In this document: one piece after another, positions 48,505 to 60,200 of the stretch
How the letters are laid out: each line of letters begins with the position of its first letter
Numbering within the stretch: position 1 is the first letter of the stretch
Notes under the pieces: model-generated
Seen by the model: only the letters and a program-made list of their open reading frames with translations
The model's database searches: none
Told to the model about the DNA's origin: nothing
Assembly: GCA_964304625.1 (NCBI GenBank)
Contig: OZ199840.1
Location: 8,432,001-8,496,000 of the forward strand
Direction of reading: 5' to 3'
Length of the DNA stretch: 64,000 nucleotides
From: Kudoa neothunni
Taxonomy: Eukaryota > Cnidaria
Made by a program: the position numbers and the translations under genes

Positions 48505-51017
48505 CTACAAGATGGATTTCAATTTATTTTGTACATCTTTTGGCATATCTCTCAGTAGGGCTTTGACTTTGGAAATATTTTGACCCTTAGCCTCTGATTC
48601 TAGTGGCTCAATGATGGTTCCAGGTTTGGTTTGGATTTTAGGTTGGATCATATTTTTGAAGGATTTCGGAGTGTTAAACAGCTGGCCCACTGGTTGTCTG
48701 ATGCTGCTGTTGAAAATGTGTTTATCATTGGCGAATCCTCGGGGAACTTTTCTCACCTAACCAAAATTTTAGAAATAAATCACCTCATAACTCCAAAGGT
48801 AATGTGATTATCACCTTGAAGTTATCCAACGCAGAGTTATTATTTTTGTTCTTGATAACAAGTGGGGGAAGGGGATCTTTTTTTGCGGTAGTTTTCTTTT
48901 TACGTCTATTTCTACGCGAAGAAGAGCCGCCAGTGTTGATGTTGGTTGGGTTATCCGATATCCATGAACCCCAACCTGGCAGTGGTTTCGCTGAGTTGTT
49001 TGCTTGAGCAAGGATCTCATTTTTCAAATGCTGTTGATTGGATTGGACATCATTTGCGAATTCTCGACCGATCACGTTGTCGCCGAAAGCATCCACAATA
49101 GCTCGCATATTTTTCTCTTCTTCGGCTTTGTCCACCAAAGTTGCTGCGTCATTTCGGTCAGAAGAGGACTCATCGGTCTGTTGTTCGCTTTCATCTTCAG
49201 ATTCGGTGAACAATTCTAAATCCAAACGATAAGAGACCTTCTAACGCCACCAGCATTAAAAGAACATACGTTCTCTATCATCCGGGTGGGCAAAATCATC
49301 CGATTCATCACAAGAATCGTTCGCGGTGCGACTGATGGGAACAAGTGCTCTAAATCGCGTTTTTGGATCGTTAGTATCTTCAGCTATTTCTACAGATGCG
49401 CATTATGAAGCGGAATGTCATATTTTAAGTAAGCGCAAACATACCATAGATTTCATCGTTTTTAACCTCATCGGTGAGCCAAGGATTGTTAACAAGGTTT
49501 AATTTTTGTTGGTTAGTAAGTTGTTGATTGGGGTTTTTAGCGTTTTTAATGTCGAGATGGTTGAATGATTGTGAAAAATTGGTGTTATTCTCGTCATCAT
49601 CTGAGCTAACGCCTTTGGTTTCGTTGATACGTTTGTTACCGGTTTCCTGATGCTGAATGAGTGCCTCTTTGGCCTATCCACCCATCAAATCAGATATTCA
49701 TTTGTCAATCACATAAAATAGTAAAACTTTACATCTGGCAATTTATGACTGAGGGTTTTCATGCGTTTTTCCCATTTGGACTTTTTCTTGTGTTTCAGAA
49801 GTGCCCTTTCTTCAGCTCGAACGTTATCCATCTCTTCTTGTGTTTCTCCAATGTCATTGGCCTCACGTTTTTTCTTGAGATTGCGTAGACGTCGACGAAA
49901 ACTAAAACCCACATATTATCCCTCTTAAATCCCACCAAATTAACTACAAACATACTTTTTGCTTTTGATTTTTCGAATATAATTATTCTTGGCGTTGAGA
50001 TTAGCTTCAAATAATCTCAATTTACGAAGTTGATTTCGTTGCTCAAGAACTTTTTCCAATTGCAGTTTGTGAAGCGCTTTACGCTCTCTGTTAGACAGCT
50101 TTCCTAAAATGTCCATAATTTTGTTGCTTTTATTCAAATCTTCGGTTGCTATGTTTCTTTTATCTTTATTATTCTATTATGTTAGAGTTAATTTCTATCG
50201 ATCTGTCTTCGAAAATCAACTACATTAATTGTATCATTTGCATTAACCCAATCATCCAAAGTCGGTTCGAGTTGAATATCATGGGTGGAATCAAATTTTA
50301 TTTTTTTAGCCTAATCCAACATTTAAAACCCAAATCAACACAAACAACCACAAATACATCTCTGTGTTGATGAATAACGTGATCCCATTTGTTCATATCC
50401 TTCACATTGGTTTTATAAGCTTCTTGTCTGGTTCGCTGAACCGAATGTCAAACTCCAAAAATATCACTCTTAAAACCGGTATTACTTTTGCAACTTTTTC
50501 ACGATTTTCCGGTATTACACACGCTTGGTAGCTGTCTGCAGATTTCTATAGTCGACAACAAGCTCAAACATCAAACAAACTACAACCAAAGCTACTTGGA
50601 CATGTTTGAAATTTTTTAACGTTTTATCGTCCATACATGCTAACAGCTGATCCATTGAAACCTTTGAGGATGTTATACGATCTAAATTAATTGTTTTGTA
50701 TTCAACTATTGAGTTCATATCCAGCTAATAGTTACTGTTATAAAAAAGTGATGGTTGTTCTCCATCCTCATCTCGATCTCTCAGTCTATTTTAATGTTAA
50801 ATCACATATTATACCTTTGGACGCTTATGTGTAATAAAAAATACTTTGGTTTCACCGTTCCAATGGTGGATTCCAAACTTTTCAAAAGCTCATCATTCTT
50901 ATCCAAATTTTGCTTTTTCTATGCATATATAAATTAAGTGGGGCTGAAACTATTCGAATATTTTACATTTTTCTCCAATTTAATGTCCAGAATATCACAA
51001 TCTGTGTTTTTTGGCAT
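48505..51017 (-). CDS. UTP14: U3 snoRNP-associated protein UTP14
   Basis: Thirteen minus-strand exons join in phase to 632 residues (human UTP14A about 771): 50967-51017, 50845-50918, 50736-50785, 50596-50705, 50486-50545, 50358-50435, 50224-50310, 49956-50173, 49733-49901, 49445-49673, 49270-49389, 48815-49215, 48505-48756. UTP14 belongs to the small-subunit processome and activates the helicase Dhr1/DHX37. Hallmarks in order: NDELLKSLESTIG, RTRQEAYKTNVKDMNKWDHV (the R.AYE.T.K...KW block), IRKIKSKN (the KIKSKKY block), ERALLKHKKKSKWEKRMK, NNPWL, AFGDNVIGREFANDV, LPGWGSW, and the C-terminal SIRQPVGQLFNTPKSF and TKPGTIIEPLE. Introns are mostly 42-105 nt. The acidic middle is shorter than in vertebrates. 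Exon choice in the first third is by phase and weak similarity, so it is less certain than the rest. Confidence 0.92.
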
Positions 51018-51707
51018 GGTTCGTCTCGTCGATAGTGTTTATGCGTGCGCGCGTATCGCGTTATTATACGAGAGAGCTGGCCAACGTAACAACATGGATA
51101 ATAATTTTATCCACCGCTTGAAATTAAATTATTAAATTGTTTAATGATGCACATACTTGGATAGAGTATGAATGATCGAATAGGATGGATTTAAACCGCG
51201 CGTACGGTCTTACAAACAAAGAAACAGTTGATAATTTATTTGTAATATTCTTAATCACTCTTCTCTTTGTAGAAACTAAAAAATTTACGTTTCCAGTTCC
51301 TTATTTCAAGACTTAATGCAACATTGTATATAAATAGCTTATTTAATAGTAGAATTACACAAAAATTTATCGACAAATCTCTGTCGTATTTTCACCAAGA
51401 TTTACACTGCGTGTATGCAAAATAATTCGAATTCGTGTGAATTTGTTGACGCAACATGTGTTTTATCGACTTGGACTTTATTGTAACGAATCAATGAGAT
51501 AATCAATTTTAAGCGTGTCAGATGGTTCAAATTTTGTTTACTAACAATATTGATAAATTAAGCTCATCCATAATGTGAGTAACAAATTGGTTTCCTACAG
51601 TTGGTAACCACTACTTTTACGTAATCCCCTTGGGACAGAGAAAAGGTTAAATAGTCGCTTAACAGCTTTAATCCAGCTCGGATCGCAAGTAAACAATATA
51701 GATTTTT

Positions 51708-51960
51708 TTATATCGCTTTTTGGATGTAATTTAGGCCATAAATATTAATCTTCTTACAAAACACATTCAAATCCTCATCAGTATCGTCAGATCCACCAGA
51801 AACTGACTTTCGACAATTAAAACAAGTGAAGTCAAATATTTCGTTGAAATCATCGTCATAGTAAGTGAGAAAAATCTCATCAAAGTCTCGCTTCAGCTTT
51901 TGGCAGTACATTTCGGGGGAATTCGTGCCATCGCGTACAATTTCGCGTGCATGTTTTCCT
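51708..51960 (-). CDS. Unrecognised small frame, possible terminal exon
   Basis: The minus-strand frame carries HAREIVRDGTNSPEMYCQKL, then an acidic stretch (TYYDDDFNEIFDF), CFNCRKSVSGGSDDTDEDL and a stop at 51708. A possible AG acceptor precedes it near 51960. Codon use looks coding-like and the two CxxC-spaced cysteines are notable, but I recognise no family and found no upstream exon. It may equally be a transposon scrap. Confidence 0.3.
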
Positions 51961-52164
51961 TATTTTCTCAGTATTCTGCCAGCAGAATTCAATAAAATTC
52001 AACGATTTATTTCTTTAAATATTCTGTTATCATTTAAAACACTAAAAACCCCGTGGTAAAATTGACCACAAAAGCACCAAATGTATATTTTGTTGTATAT
52101 CGTTGTTTGTTCTCCTTTTTCAAATTTTTATTAAATGTTTATAAAATGCTAGCAACAATGTCCA

Positions 52165-53390
52165 GCTTTGCCTGGCATTATGTGATGGAAAATTTTAACT
52201 TTTAATTTTATTCTTGAATACAGAAATTCCACGGAAAAGTTAATTTAATTGATGCATTTTAAAGCTTGTCATTATTTTTGCAATATGATGATTTAGATAA
52301 ACCAAATTATGCGCACACTTTCCATTCAAATATAAATAAAGGTATTGAGAGAAAATAATGAGTATTTTTAAGTTTATTCTACAAATTATGAGCAAGTTAT
52401 AATTAACGATTAAAGTTCATTTATTTATTAAACAAAATCATTGAATAACTTAAATAGGACTTTCAGTTGTTTTCAAAATTTTACGATAAAAATTAACCCT
52501 TCTAGGTAAAAAAAATTATTATTATTAGTCTACAAATAATAGAAAAACAAAATTGACCTAAGATGCTTCAGAAATAAAAATATTAATTGTTACTCTTTTT
52601 TTTTCAATTTTATAAAGGATTAATGATGTTTTAATAATCTGTGGGTGGTAACTTACGTATTCACTATTTTGATGAAATAAAAAATCAGATTTTTTAATTA
52701 ATGCAACCTTTGGTTTTTAACTAAAATATACAAATTTAATTATCAAAATACGATTAAATCTAAAATGTAAAGGTGTTTTTGGTTTGAAAAATTACAGTAA
52801 TGCTTAAATATTTAAATATCACTTGGTTTCCTCGAAGGAGAGCTCGCTTTTAAAAATAAACGTACTGTTTGATCGCCCTAGAAAATTTCTTTGTATTGAA
52901 CTATTCTTAGATTAACGAAAAAAGTTTGTGAAAATATCGGTTAGATCGGATCGGTTAGATCGAATAGATCAATAATTTCTTATTAACTTACATGGCACGC
53001 ATTGAGATTGAGAGGGGATTGTATTTTGTGCAAAAGTTATCGTGAATATAAATTCTTAAATTATGTATAGAATGCGATGTCGCATATTTTCATGCAGCTT
53101 TTATATCATAATGAATTATTTTTAGCGAAAAGAAAATTATATATTGATTTGAATATTAACCTTAAGTTCTGGGTATAAGGAATAATTAGGTAAATAAGAA
53201 CTTAAATATTACTTAAAAATTATCTCATCAAATATAGAAAATTATCGAATTAGTTATTCCAGTTGTTTTGCAAGAAAGTTTAGGAAAACCAAAAAATGAG
53301 TAAAAACTTATCAAAACGACGAATATAGTATCAATCGATCTATTTGATAAAAAGAAATTTTTATTTAAGAAATTATCACAAAAATTTAAT
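52165..53390. repeat. Dispersed non-coding repeat, copy 2
   Basis: Aligns over about 1.1 kb in direct orientation with 36705-37760 (for example shared blocks AATTTTAACTTTTAATTTTA near the start and CAGTTGTTTTGCAAGA near the end). Copy 2 lacks the flanking 5S arms. No reading frame is conserved between the copies. Confidence 0.75.
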
Positions 53391-54477
53391 TAATTGAAAA
53401 CTCTACATACATCACGCATCTTACATTGTTTTTAGAATGCTTATAGAACTATCAAATTATTCATTGAAGGCAACAACTTATGATCTCAAATTATGTGTTT
53501 TATTTAAAATGTATCTATAATGCTTGAAAAATTAAAATACACCCTAAATACTTTGTTATGCTTCAAATTAAAGGGAAATGCAACAACTCTTGTAAATATG
53601 ACGTTAATAGTTTTATTTGTCTTAAAATTACTCCAAACAGGCATGCTTAACACTTTTGAAAAATTCTACACCAAATTTAACAAATTTTCTTCGTATATAA
53701 AACTTGTAATGCAATAGACTCTGGGGTCAATTTGACCCCAGCAACACTCGGAGGTTAAACGGCATGTACGCTTGCACAAACTACAATTTTTAATCCCATC
53801 AATTCTTACTCATATGCCGTATACAGACAAATTTTTAGAATCTGTTGTATTTAATTGTGTCACACCCATCGCTTATATATTATATATTATTATTCAGAAA
53901 TAATTAAATATAGTAAAATTTGGTGACACCCGAATATTATTTAACGAGCAAGTAGCCAATTCCTAAATTAAATTAAATTAATTTAATTGAATAATGAAAA
54001 ATAAACGTGATTTAATCGTAAATAATATTAAACGCGGGCGCAATTCCAAAAATATGGGAGAAATTCTCAAATATTTATCAAGAGGAAATGACTATTGCAA
54101 CAGTTCATAATATATATTATCGAGATGATTATAATTTTGACTGTAGTTTATTATTTTTAGCTCGTCGCCACTACTCCTAGGCACCAAAAACAATTAAATA
54201 CAGCACATTCCAAGAAATAAAATTCATACCTTAACTACAAATAGGAGTTTCTGTGATTGAAAATGGGAATTGCGCAAGCTTGGGGATGCTATTTAGAATC
54301 AAAAATATCCGTAGCAATAGCCACTGTCTCTTTTTATAAACCATCAAAAATCTTGTACATAAATACATTAGAATTAGGCGTGCCTCATTTAAAGCGCAGA
54401 ATTGGAAAAAAACTACAAAACAGCAAAAGAAGAACAAACTATTTATACACTAAAATTGGTCCAAATTTATTGTTTTA
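53391..54477. other. Gene-free stretch with a TTAA-type repeat end
   Basis: Around 53713-53757 lies a palindrome (GGGGTCAATTTGACCCC) followed by ACTCGGAGGTTAA, which resembles the ends described for TTAA-inserting elements elsewhere in this window. Otherwise nothing was recognised. Confidence 0.4.
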
Positions 54478-54892
54478 TTAACTGTCAGTTTTGGAATTTT
54501 TGGAGCGAAACTCACTTTCTACAATTAAAATCATGTGCATTGAGTTAGAACAAGTAATCTCAATCCAATTACCTAAATCAGCCAAATTTGTTGTATCATG
54601 TTTTATGATTCTTTTCATTGCTTTCACATCAACTTTAGTGACTAATAATAGATCGAAATTATTTTTATGGATCAACGAACTATTTCTAATGTGTACTTTT
54701 TTTGTCCGCCGCTAAAGTCTCTATTTCCTTTAGTTTCGCCATAGAATCACGTATACGACCCTTTAGAACTACTCGGGAAAACTCAAAACAAAATATAAAT
54801 ACCATTTCATTTTTTATGGGATGATTAAATGTAGGAATTCCATTGGCGGATAACATTACTACAACAAATAACCAAATGCATTGTGACCACAT
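54478..54892 (-). CDS. Small secreted protein, unknown family
   Basis: Three exons join in phase to 101 residues: 54697-54892, 54573-54641, 54478-54518. The N-terminus MWSQCIWLFVVVMLSANG is a convincing signal peptide, and the mature part is basic and helical (GRIRDSMAKLKEIETLAADK, then TKVDVKAMKRIIKHDTTNL). There is only one cysteine outside the signal region. No domain recognised. It opens a run of minus-strand genes whose other members also carry signal peptides. Confidence 0.5.
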
Positions 54893-55028
54893 TAATTACC
54901 CCAACAATATGAATTCAATAGATAGCCAATAAGTATAATAATTCTACTACGTTTCAGTGGTGTCAACTAAAATAAGAAAAAAAGCCAATGAAGATTGTTA
55001 GTGTTAGTGTTGGTGTTAGTAAGGGGGT

Positions 55029-55240
55029 TTAGATTGTGGCATCTACTTGTTGCAAATTTTGATAAAAATTATCCTCAAACAATGGAGATAATTTTTCATT
55101 GAGATCAGATACGATTTTTTGTAGAGTTTTTAGGTTTTGAAGCGTGTTTTCTGCTTCCATCTTTTCGATACGATTATTAACGGATGAAGACGACTTAAGT
55201 ATTTCGAATGCTTAATTTTACAGTTTCATTGATGATTCTT
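55029..55240 (-). CDS. Coiled-coil protein, C-terminal exons only
   Basis: Exon 55029-55193 encodes a helical segment (SSSVNNRIEKMEAENTLQNL then KTLQKIVSDLNEKLSPLFED) ending NLQQVDATI and a stop. A 19-nt exon at 55222-55240 (RIINET) joins it across a 28-nt GT-AG gap. Upstream exons were not found, so the start is missing from this call. No family recognised. Confidence 0.4.
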
Positions 55241-55361
55241 CTAAATTTTATTAAACAATAACTAAAAACTATTTTTTTACGTCAAGATACGGAATAAAGT
55301 TTTAAAAAGACAGATAGGCGATGGCGAAAATATGAGCGTCCTAATCTGAATCGTGACAACA

Positions 55362-55440
55362 GACGGTTGATGCGGGTGTGTGCCCATTAGACTGAGACTC
55401 CGCAGGTTGCGAGTTCTAATCACGCGCTATAATAATGGTG
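55362..55440 (+). repeat. Possible tRNA-derived SINE-like fragment
   Basis: The segment contains ATTAGACTGAGACTCCGCAG followed by GGTTGCGAGTTCTAATC, which resembles the anticodon-arm/B-box half of tRNA-derived SINEs (B box normally GGTTCGAATCC; here one extra G and one change). There is no acceptor-stem pairing, so it is not a working tRNA gene. Confidence 0.35.
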
Positions 55441-55869
55441 TGTGTCATTTTTAAGCAAATTAAACCAAATTTAGAGTTTTTACACATTAATACGCAGGAT
55501 TCATTTGCATGTATACTTTGGCTTAGCGGGGTTGTATATAGTGTTTATCTCAATAATTGAAGATTTGATAACAAATGGAAATTTGTTTAATGTTAGACCC
55601 TACAAAGTTGGTTCCCTCGAAGCTTAAACAGATAAAGTCTACCTAAATTTGCAGTAACCCCTAGTTAATTTTTAAAATGTTTGCCATTTCTCAATACATT
55701 CGAACAAAAATATTAATTCTCTGCAATGCTTACAGCCAACCCGCTTCACTAAGCAGAACCCCACATTCTAGTGAATTTAATGAGAAGCGCCAAATTTAAC
55801 TTAATGATAAATAAGAGGGATTTAAAAGACAGTCTAACTGAAAAAATAAAATAAATAAATTTGTTGAGA

Positions 55870-57290
55870 TCAAAAAGTTCCAGAATTTCTCAAAGTTTTC
55901 ACCCTTTTCATCAACCACCAAGTAACAACAACAAGGGCCACATAGAACGGGATCAAAATAATCGCATGAAACAGTTTGAAGTTGTGACTTAAGTCGAAGT
56001 TATTTTCAGAGATGCATGCAAAATTAGTTTTTGTGGAATATATTGGTATGTTTCCCGACATTTTCGGAACACATTCCACAGAGAGATGGACTTGTTGTGG
56101 GTCAGTACAAGTGTAGATCACAAAACCTGTTTGAGAATCGGTCCTTTTAGCACCTTCCAAGTAATAGTCAAATTTTGTATGCTGATAAACATTGTGATCA
56201 GTTGCGACTTCACATTTGAACTCAAAAGACACATTCATATGTACATTAAAAGTTTCATTATAGACAACAAACACTTGTCCTAGTTGCTTTACAATCAAAT
56301 ACGAATATATGGGTTGATCCTCGACAAGAATTTCAATGAATTTTTGTCTTTCTTTTTCGTTCCATAGATTGACCAATTGGCCAGATTCATTTGGGATCCC
56401 GCCCGGATAATAGGCATCTAAATATGATTTTAATATTTTTTCATTATAAAATTAGAATCACCTTTCAACTTATTATAAATTTTATTTGGGATCGATATTG
56501 AGACAGTTCCTCCAAATTTACCTTCACAGTCACATCCAATCCCAATCAAAGGAGGAGTTACGGATTTTTTAATCAATAAATACGTGTTGGTGTATTTGTC
56601 CTCCACCCTAACTCTATTTTGTAGCTCTAGCGTGTCATAGTTGGAGAGTTTCCAGTTTAAGGTGCATGAATAATGAATGGAACATGTGATTGTAGCAGTC
56701 GAATCATCATCAATATTAAGAGGGATGCATTCGAAGGGTACATACTCTAGAAATTGTCAATATTTACATATTTACCGTGGCAACTAAGAGGGTACCAAAA
56801 ATAATAAATTTATCGGTCATTTCTCGTATGTATTTATTTTCTTGATTCTTATCGTAATTGAGTTCAAAAACTAGTTTTTTGTTATCCAAAAGTTTATCGC
56901 AATGCAGATAAATTTCGTTTGTGTCAAAATTGGATTTTTTGAATGGTGGCTTTTTCATGTTTAGAGAAGGTTGAAGCAACTCATCAAATACAACCATCAA
57001 AAATTGTGTCGTCACATTCATATCATAATAAGAAATGGATAAATAATAGTATTTTATATCAGGGATGTGGGTAGATAACTGGAATTCGATAATAATTTCT
57101 TGGTTTTTTGTCTTCAGAATTGGGTTTTCTGGGAGATTAATTTTGTAATGGAACAAATTATCTTCCTCGTTATCAGAAAAAACTCCTTAAATATAATATA
57201 ATAATTAGTCTGTAAAAATGAAGACTATAAACCTTCTGAGAATCTCGACGTTAATGCTATGAAGTATATCACACACGGCCAATATGGCAT
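55870..57290 (-). CDS. Type I membrane protein with Ig-like region, unknown family
   Basis: Four exons join in phase to 432 residues: 57233-57290, 56776-57185, 56462-56744, 55870-56417. Residues 1-20 are a signal peptide (MPYWPCVIYFIALTSRFSEG). A first beta-rich region has YYYLSISYYDMNVTTQFLMV. A second has two cysteine pairs around ATITCSIHYSCTLNWKLSNY and GIGCDCEGKFGG, Ig-like in spacing. A third contains NVSFEFKCEVATDHNVYQ and FVIYTCTDPQ...VECVPKM. Near the C-terminus IILIPFYVALVVVTWWLM is a membrane helix followed by a short basic tail (KRVKTLRNSGTF). N-glycosylation motifs occur in the ectodomain. The 31-nt second intron is unusually short and that junction is the least sure. A receptor or adhesion role is inference. 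It lies 324 bp downstream of the next surface-protein gene, on the same strand. Confidence 0.65.
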
Positions 57291-57613
57291 ATTCGTAATA
57301 AACCTACTACTTCAGCTTTAAGAACGCTTTATTTTTTAGGTAGATTAATGTTATCACAATTATTCATTCTAAGTGTAATTTTCATTTCATCCGATTCAAT
57401 ATTTGTTGTTTTCACTGACACAGAGATTAAAAAACAATATTTTTAATAAATTTAAGTGTTTCAAGACAATACTCGAGTTATTAGATAGAATAAATGTTTA
57501 ATGATATTATTAAAGTGATTGATAACGATGAAAGGCTGTAGAGAAACACCAACACAACTGAAATAGAATAAATAATATAGATCTTATGGTTGTTCTTTGT
57601 GAGGTGTATTATA

Positions 57614-59483
57614 TTATTTCCTGATCAATTTGATCAAGAAGGCCACGAATGTAGCTGTAAGCAAAGCTGAAACCACAATAAGAGCGTTCTTATACTTTTT
57701 GTTGACTGATTTGGCACTGAATAATTTCAAAAAATAATGGGCAATTTGTTCTAAATAACCTACATGCAGAGATTCTTTCCCATAAAATGCGCACAAGCTT
57801 GATCGTTTGGGCATTGTCTTGATTTGCATGAATCTAATTAGTTGTTATTTCGAATAAAAGTTACATAGTTGATTTCAACCTGCAAGTGTGCAAATTTTTC
57901 CGTCCCCCGAGTAATTCACTTTACAGTAACATCTGAAATAGCCAGGATAATTGGTGCACCGAGCATTTTCAGAACAATTGGTCTTATTAGAAGAACAAAT
58001 ATCCACATAACCTGAAAATATATTAAGTTGTTTAGTAATAGAAACCAATAACTTAGCAATTTGGGAGAGGGACCAATCAGTAGGGGAGGTGTTTGATTGG
58101 TTAAGTATGTTTCGCAGAAAGTTTGATTCAATAAACTTGAAATTAGATGAGAATAAGCCAAAATGATAGTTTGGTTTGGATATCTATCCATAGTTATGAT
58201 TATCTCAAAAGTATTTGGATCTCTAAAATTTTATCTAGCACAAGGTTGAACTTTGGGTATAATTTACATTAATGCCCAAAATTGCATAGATTGAATTATT
58301 TCGGTGAGATTGGATTGGAATAATTGTTTCTCGAGCTATGGTATACAAAGTAAATAATTACAAATAAAAAATTAATGAAAACCTACAAATTTGTTTAGAC
58401 AGTCTAAAAAATTAGTTTCATTAAACAAACTTTCTATAGTTCTGTTTGACGTAGTGGAATTGAGGAATTGAAGTGTAGTTCCATAAATGAACTGGTCTAT
58501 ATTTCGCACATAGTTTTATAGTTATTTAGAGAATAATAAGGCATTATTAACTGTCACCTTGAGAATAAAAGGTGTTTTTATCGAGATTATTTTGTTTAGT
58601 TGGAGTAGTTGGGGATGAATAAACGTTGGGAATGCTTAGACTGCTTCCGGGATTGCATTCGATTGGAATCCTTTCTTCCTCTATAAAAAACAGTCAGATT
58701 TGTAAATTCAGAGAATTATTCTCACTGAATTGAAGCAGATTTCTGAAGGCATAACGTGGATACATATCACCGATACTTCGTTTGATGGCATAAATGGCGA
58801 ATTTAAATGATTCATATTGATTTTTTGACAAAAAGTAGACGCTCATCTGATAGCTTAGGTTTTCGATAGTACCTCTAATAGATAATAAAATTAATTGCCA
58901 AATGGTAGGATAGAGATAATTAAAGTCTACTTTAGCTCTTTCATGCTAATACAGTATTGCGTTTTTATATCATTGGCTTCCAACTGATCCATTATCTAAT
59001 ATGTTCCTCGTATCAGTAAACAAATTTAAGGGTATAAGTAAGGAAACTTTTTGTGTTAGATTTTTCACACTGGTTGTATCATATTTTGTTGATTCAGTTA
59101 TGCCAAGATTATTTCTAATTCTAGTGGTTGAGATTGCAAATATTTTCCGATAATCTATTTCAGTTTAGTATTGGCAGTGTTAGAATTTGTTTATTGGTCC
59201 AACTTTACTTTTGTAATTATAGGTGGGATCCAGCTGCAAACTGTCGCTACAAACGCATCCATTGTTCTCCGAATCTTGACACTCTTTCTGCAAGTAATCT
59301 TCAAAAAACTCTATTCGATTTTAATGTGATCGGATAATATACTACAAAACTACTTTTGTGTTCTTCAGTGCTGTTGAGACAGTTGGTTAGGTAGGTATCC
59401 ACACGAAGTCTCACCCCAGGCAACCCAATCAGAAAAATAATAGCCAACTGAAATAGAGTAAAGTTTCTCCTTTTATGAAACAT
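57614..59483 (-). CDS. SEA-like/EGF single-pass membrane protein
   Basis: Twelve exons join in phase to 442 residues: 59354-59483, 59209-59310, 59048-59154, 58931-58995, 58726-58874, 58558-58680, 58387-58496, 58268-58335, 58053-58222, 57880-58011, 57764-57833, 57614-57716. A signal peptide (LFQLAIIFLIGLPGVRLRV) is followed by a Cys segment (CQDSENNGCVCSDS), then a region like a SEA domain (SVKNLTQKIMDQLEANDIKT, preceded by ISTTRIRNNLG). A second similar region has TIESLFNETNFLDCL and NLTEIIQSMQFWAL. An EGF module follows with the usual six cysteines (DICSSNKTNCSENARC, YPGYFRCYCKVNYSGDG, KICT), then a partial Cys motif (SCKSRQCPNDQAC). The membrane helix is ALIVVSALLTATFVAFLI, ending KLIRK. 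Several NxS/T sites occur. SEA-EGF-TM order is seen in membrane mucins and adhesion proteins; the SEA call is by pattern only, the EGF call is firm. Confidence 0.75.
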
Positions 59484-60200
59484 CTGTAAACCAATAACGA
59501 ATGTTTCTTATGTTTACAATCCCCAGACATTTACGGAAGTTCCATTGTAGGTAGTGTGGCACGATGTAAAGTTTCCGAATTGTTTACAATGCCGGTAATA
59601 ACTAAAAGAGGTTCATATACACTTGAGAAATTAAACTCATTAAAATTGTAGTCATTATTTTAAAAAATTATTATATTTAGACTCTACCTCGATTTCCCTT
59701 GCTTTACCATACAGATTTAGTCCCCCAATTACATATTTACATGTTTTAATAACTAATAGTTTTTCTGAATACTCAGTTGTATTCAAAATTATTAATCAAT
59801 TAGGAAGTTATAATTGAATTTGTACAAGTTAAAATATTTATTAAAAATACAATAGTATTATATAAATTATGGATCGAACGTCACTCTTAAATATTCAACT
59901 ATAATTACATTACTTTTCTTAAATTTTAGCTATAACGATTCAAAAAGAATAAGGGTAACTCAGGTATAAATATTTTTAAAAGTTAAGGAAAATTTTTAGG
60001 AAATCATAAAATGAGTCTAACTGACAACGAGTTTGTTTTCAGTTACACAAAATTATCGCTTCTGCGACTTATTTAAATGATACAATACAATGGATATCGC
60101 CAAAAAATTTTCCACAGAATTATTACGGAAACGTAGAAAATGACATAAATAATGTATTTACAAAATTTTTTTAATATATAATTGAATTAAAATGGATTAA
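59484..60200. other. Intergenic stretch upstream of the SEA/EGF gene
   Basis: Should carry that gene's promoter. No element could be supported, and no exon was recognised. Confidence 0.4.
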
